From: an uncultured Eubacteriales bacterium
GTDB taxonomy: Bacteria; Bacillota; Clostridia; Christensenellales; UBA1242
Direction: 5' to 3'
Length of the DNA stretch: 7,591 nucleotides
Assembly: GCA_902796635.1 (NCBI GenBank)
Contig: CADBPU010000034.1
Coordinates: forward strand, 1 to 7,591
Numbering within the stretch: the stretch's first letter is position 1; each line of letters begins with the position of its first letter. Of this stretch, positions 5,496 through 7,591 are shown one piece after another. The notes beneath the pieces are model-generated. The model made no database searches, was not told where the DNA came from, and saw nothing but the letters and a program-made list of their open reading frames with translations. Both the position numbers and the translations under genes were made by a program.

Positions 5496-7395
5496 TAAAA
5501 AGTTTGCAAATCAACAAAGTTTATCTTCAAAAAAAGAAATAGAGCGTATAAAATTTGAAGAAGACATTGTGGCAGAAGTCAAAAGAGATTTTTTGGATAG
5601 ACAAGAAGCCAGAAGAAATATTGAAAGACAATGGCAACTAAATATGAATTTTGTTGCAGGAAATCAATATTGCTCAATCACAGATATGGGAGAGATTGAA
5701 GAATATTCAAAACAATATTTTTGGCAAGAAAGAGAAGTGTACAATCATATTGCACCAATAATAGAAAGTCGTATTGCAAAACTTGGAAAAGTTAGACCAA
5801 CACTCAGTGTAGCACCAAACAGCAGTAGTGAAATCGATGTTGGCTCTGCAAAAGTGTCTAGAAAAATACTCAATGCAGTAAATCACAATTTGAAAATCAA
5901 TGACAAAATTGCAGAAGCAACAAACTGGAGCGAAATTTGTGGAACGGGCTTTTACAAAGTTGTTTGGAATAGTGATGTGGGCGAAGTTGTGGGGCTAACC
6001 ATTGACAATCAACCAATCAAAAAGGGAGAAGTTGATGTATCCGTTTGTTCTCCTTTTGAAATATTCCCAGAAAGCAACACAACAGAAACCATTGATGAGC
6101 AAATAAGTATTATTCATGCAAAGCCATATAAAGTCAGTGAAATCAAAATGCTTTGGGGCGCTGATGTTGAACCAGAAAACATTGATGTCTTGACACTTTC
6201 AAATAGCAATCTTGCTGGTGGACTTGGATATAGCGCAAGTGTGCCAAAAATCATCAGTCAAAAAGCAAGTGATAGTGCAGTTGTCATTGAAAGATATGAA
6301 AAACCATCTTTGGAGTATCCAAATGGCAGAGTTGTGATAGTTGCAGGAAACAAGTTGCTTGCTATTGGAGATTTGCCATACATAAACAAAAAAGAAGGCA
6401 AAAGGGGTTTCCCGTTTATCAAACAATGTTCAATTCCACAACCAGCATCATTTTGGGGTGTTAGTGTTATTGAAAGACTTATTCCTGTGCAAAGAAGTTA
6501 TAACGCAATCAAAAATAGAAAGCATGAATTTTTGAATAGAATTGCAATGGGTATTTTGTCTGTTGAAGATGGCAGTGTTGATATTGAAAGTTTGGAAGTT
6601 GAAGGATTATCACCGGGCAAAGTGCTTGTGTATAGGCAGGGTTCAACACCACCAAAAATTATGGAAACAAACAGTTTGCCAACATCTTTTGAAAATGAAG
6701 AAGACAAGTTGCTAGAAGAGTTCTCGCATATTGCAGGCATCAGTGATTTAAGCGTGGCAAGAGAGACTTATTCGACAAATATGAGTGGAACTGCGCTTGA
6801 ACTTTTGATTTCACAAGAAACTGACAGATTACAGACATCAATTGACCAAATCAAATCTGCACTCAAAGATATTGGGAGTCAAGTGCTTAGATTATACAAA
6901 CAGTTTGCATCTGCAAAACGCTTAGGAAAAATTGTTGACGAAAATGGAGCAATAGAACTCTTTTATTGGAGCAATAGTGATATTTCAAGTGATGATGTTG
7001 TGCTTGATACAACAAACGAAATAACTGAGACTCTATCTCAAAAACGAAATATGATTTTTGAACTACTCAATGCAGGTCTTTTGACTGACGAAAATGGCAA
7101 AATGAGCTCATCAACAAAACAAAAAGTTTTGGAAATGATTGGCTTTGGCGTTTGGCAAGATGGCAATGATATGCTTGAACTTCACAGAAAAAAAGCAGGT
7201 AAAGAAAATGTTGAGATGCTGTCTCAAAACAAAGTAAAATTGCTTGAAGTTGATGATAACGAAGTTCATATAAAAGAGCACACAGCATTCTTGCTTTCAC
7301 TTAACGAAACAGAACTCGGCGATAGATATGATGCAGTTGCAGAACTTATTTTGAAACATATCGATGAACATAAACATAAAATAAGTGTCGCTTAA
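5482..7395 (+). CDS. Phage portal protein, P22-like
   Basis: The protein has 637 residues, in the range of P22-type portals. It forms the dodecameric ring at the capsid vertex through which the terminase pumps DNA. Visible landmarks: a charged N-terminal helix with QARRNIERQW-like sequence (about 40-51) and the GNQ turn (60-62); NHIAPIIESRIAKLGKVRPT (88-107), typical of the family; GTGFYKVVWN (154-163); SPFEIFPES (190-198); GFPFIKQ (309-315) followed by FWGVSVIERLIPVQRSYNAI (324-343), the most diagnostic block; and AGISDLS with SGTALELLISQETDRL (435-450) in the long helical region. The C-terminal segment (HIKEHTAFLLSL, HIDEHKHKISVA) is His-rich. AAAGGAG at 5468-5474 precedes ATG 5482 by seven bases. 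The reading frame is complete. With the terminase and scaffold neighbours it defines a P22-like (short-tailed-phage-type) head module. Tail type cannot be judged here. Confidence 0.92.
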   Translation: MKSVDKKFANQQSLSSKKEIERIKFEEDIVAEVKRDFLDRQEARRNIERQWQLNMNFVAGNQYCSITDMGEIEEYSKQYFWQEREVYNHIAPIIESRIAKLGKVRPTLSVAPNSSSEIDVGSAKVSRKILNAVNHNLKINDKIAEATNWSEICGTGFYKVVWNSDVGEVVGLTIDNQPIKKGEVDVSVCSPFEIFPESNTTETIDEQISIIHAKPYKVSEIKMLWGADVEPENIDVLTLSNSNLAGGLGYSASVPKIISQKASDSAVVIERYEKPSLEYPNGRVVIVAGNKLLAIGDLPYINKKEGKRGFPFIKQCSIPQPASFWGVSVIERLIPVQRSYNAIKNRKHEFLNRIAMGILSVEDGSVDIESLEVEGLSPGKVLVYRQGSTPPKIMETNSLPTSFENEEDKLLEEFSHIAGISDLSVARETYSTNMSGTALELLISQETDRLQTSIDQIKSALKDIGSQVLRLYKQFASAKRLGKIVDENGAIELFYWSNSDISSDDVVLDTTNEITETLSQKRNMIFELLNAGLLTDENGKMSSSTKQKVLEMIGFGVWQDGNDMLELHRKKAGKENVEMLSQNKVKLLEVDDNEVHIKEHTAFLLSLNETELGDRYDAVAELILKHIDEHKHKISVA

Positions 7396-7445
7396 TAAAT
7401 TTATAAATCTTTATATAAAATTAAATTAATAATAGTGGAGATAAT

Positions 7446-7591
7446 ATGGAAGAAGAAATTAAAAATTTTGGAGAACAACCAGAAACTGACTCAACCTTGA
7501 CAACTGGGGAACAGGAAAATTTTTTGGAGTCAAACAATGGCTCTCCAATCTCAAAATTTAAGTCAGCAAAGGACCTTGGACTCGCTTATCA
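7446..7591 (+). CDS. N-terminal end of a probable phage scaffold protein (3' truncated by window edge)
   Basis: The ATG at 7446 is preceded by GGAG at 7437-7440 with five-base spacing. The 48 complete codons begin MEEEIKNFGEQPETDSTLTT and end SKFKSAKDLGLAY. The start is acidic and low in complexity, and the phrase 'KFKSAKDLGLAY' resembles the segment 'FKS-x-x-x-L-x-x-AY' common near the start of scaffolding proteins that follow portal genes in Gram-positive phages and precede the coat gene. The gene order portal-scaffold-coat of P22-like phages supports this. The product would guide prohead assembly and then leave or be cleaved. The 50-base gap before it (7396-7445) is almost purely A/T and shows no clear terminator; it may hold a weak internal promoter, which I cannot establish. 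Confidence 0.65.
   Translation, partial: MEEEIKNFGEQPETDSTLTTGEQENFLESNNGSPISKFKSAKDLGLAY

Noticed and set aside
5493..5498. TGA read as tryptophan (mollicute-type code)
   Set aside because: All long genes use TGG for tryptophan with no in-frame TGA, and the TGA at 5493 is followed directly by TAA, so read-through would add one residue only.
6199..7300. Minus-strand ORFs within the portal gene
   Set aside because: Short antisense shadows of a clear portal protein; their composition is an artefact of the opposite reading.
7396..7445. Terminator or promoter in the gap after the portal gene
   Set aside because: The gap is almost pure A/T with only imperfect dyads and no G/C-containing stem, so neither call can be supported.
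1..7591. CRISPR array, tRNA, rRNA or insertion sequence
   Set aside because: No regularly spaced repeats, cloverleaf-like segment, rRNA signature, transposase or terminal repeats were seen on reading both strands.

Overview
The window looks like part of a prophage, or prophage-derived region, in an AT-rich Gram-positive-type bacterium (Bacillota or a relative, possibly an uncultured gut lineage). The reasons are the visibly low G+C, AAGGAG-type ribosome binding sites before most plus-strand genes, secreted or membrane SH3b-type proteins, and a P22-like tailed-phage head module. The standard bacterial code fits: long genes run uninterrupted and tryptophan is TGG. No taxon can be named from the sequence alone.

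Left part (1-3490). The 3' end of an unrecognised plus-strand gene (1-222) ends at a bidirectional terminator (229-256). It shares this terminator with a convergent minus-strand gene (276-1772) for a secreted, membrane-anchored protein with a beta-propeller, two SH3b-like domains and a C-terminal membrane helix. The 291-bp region 1773-2063 separates that gene from a divergent plus-strand HTH/sigma-region-4-like regulator (2064-2606). It holds a consensus SigA promoter (TTGACA-N18-TATAAT), several dyads and a near-consensus LexA/DinR-type box. A second minus-strand gene (2611-3363), with two SH3b-like domains and membrane helices at both ends, ends 4 bp from the regulator. In both minus-strand genes a TATAAT box sits so close to the ATG that the mRNA would be leaderless.

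Right part (3458-7591). A terminator-like hairpin directly precedes the large terminase gene (3491-4933). Then come a six-codon mini-ORF, a small protein resembling the C-terminal part of small-terminase-type proteins (4963-5256), a small Cys-rich putative zinc protein (5271-5495), a P22-type portal protein (5482-7395) and the start of a probable scaffold protein (7446 to the edge). The genes are tightly packed, all on the plus strand, with good Shine-Dalgarno sequences.

Working model (inference): the HTH protein controls late transcription of the packaging/head operon, perhaps through the hairpin region before the terminase. The two minus-strand envelope proteins are expressed separately from near-leaderless promoters, either as lysogenic-conversion (moron-type) genes or as host genes interleaved with a degraded prophage. 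The most unusual points are the paired SH3b-membrane proteins facing the regulator, their shared promoter-on-start-codon layout, the dense operator region, and the displaced small-terminase-like gene with a mini-ORF in front of it.
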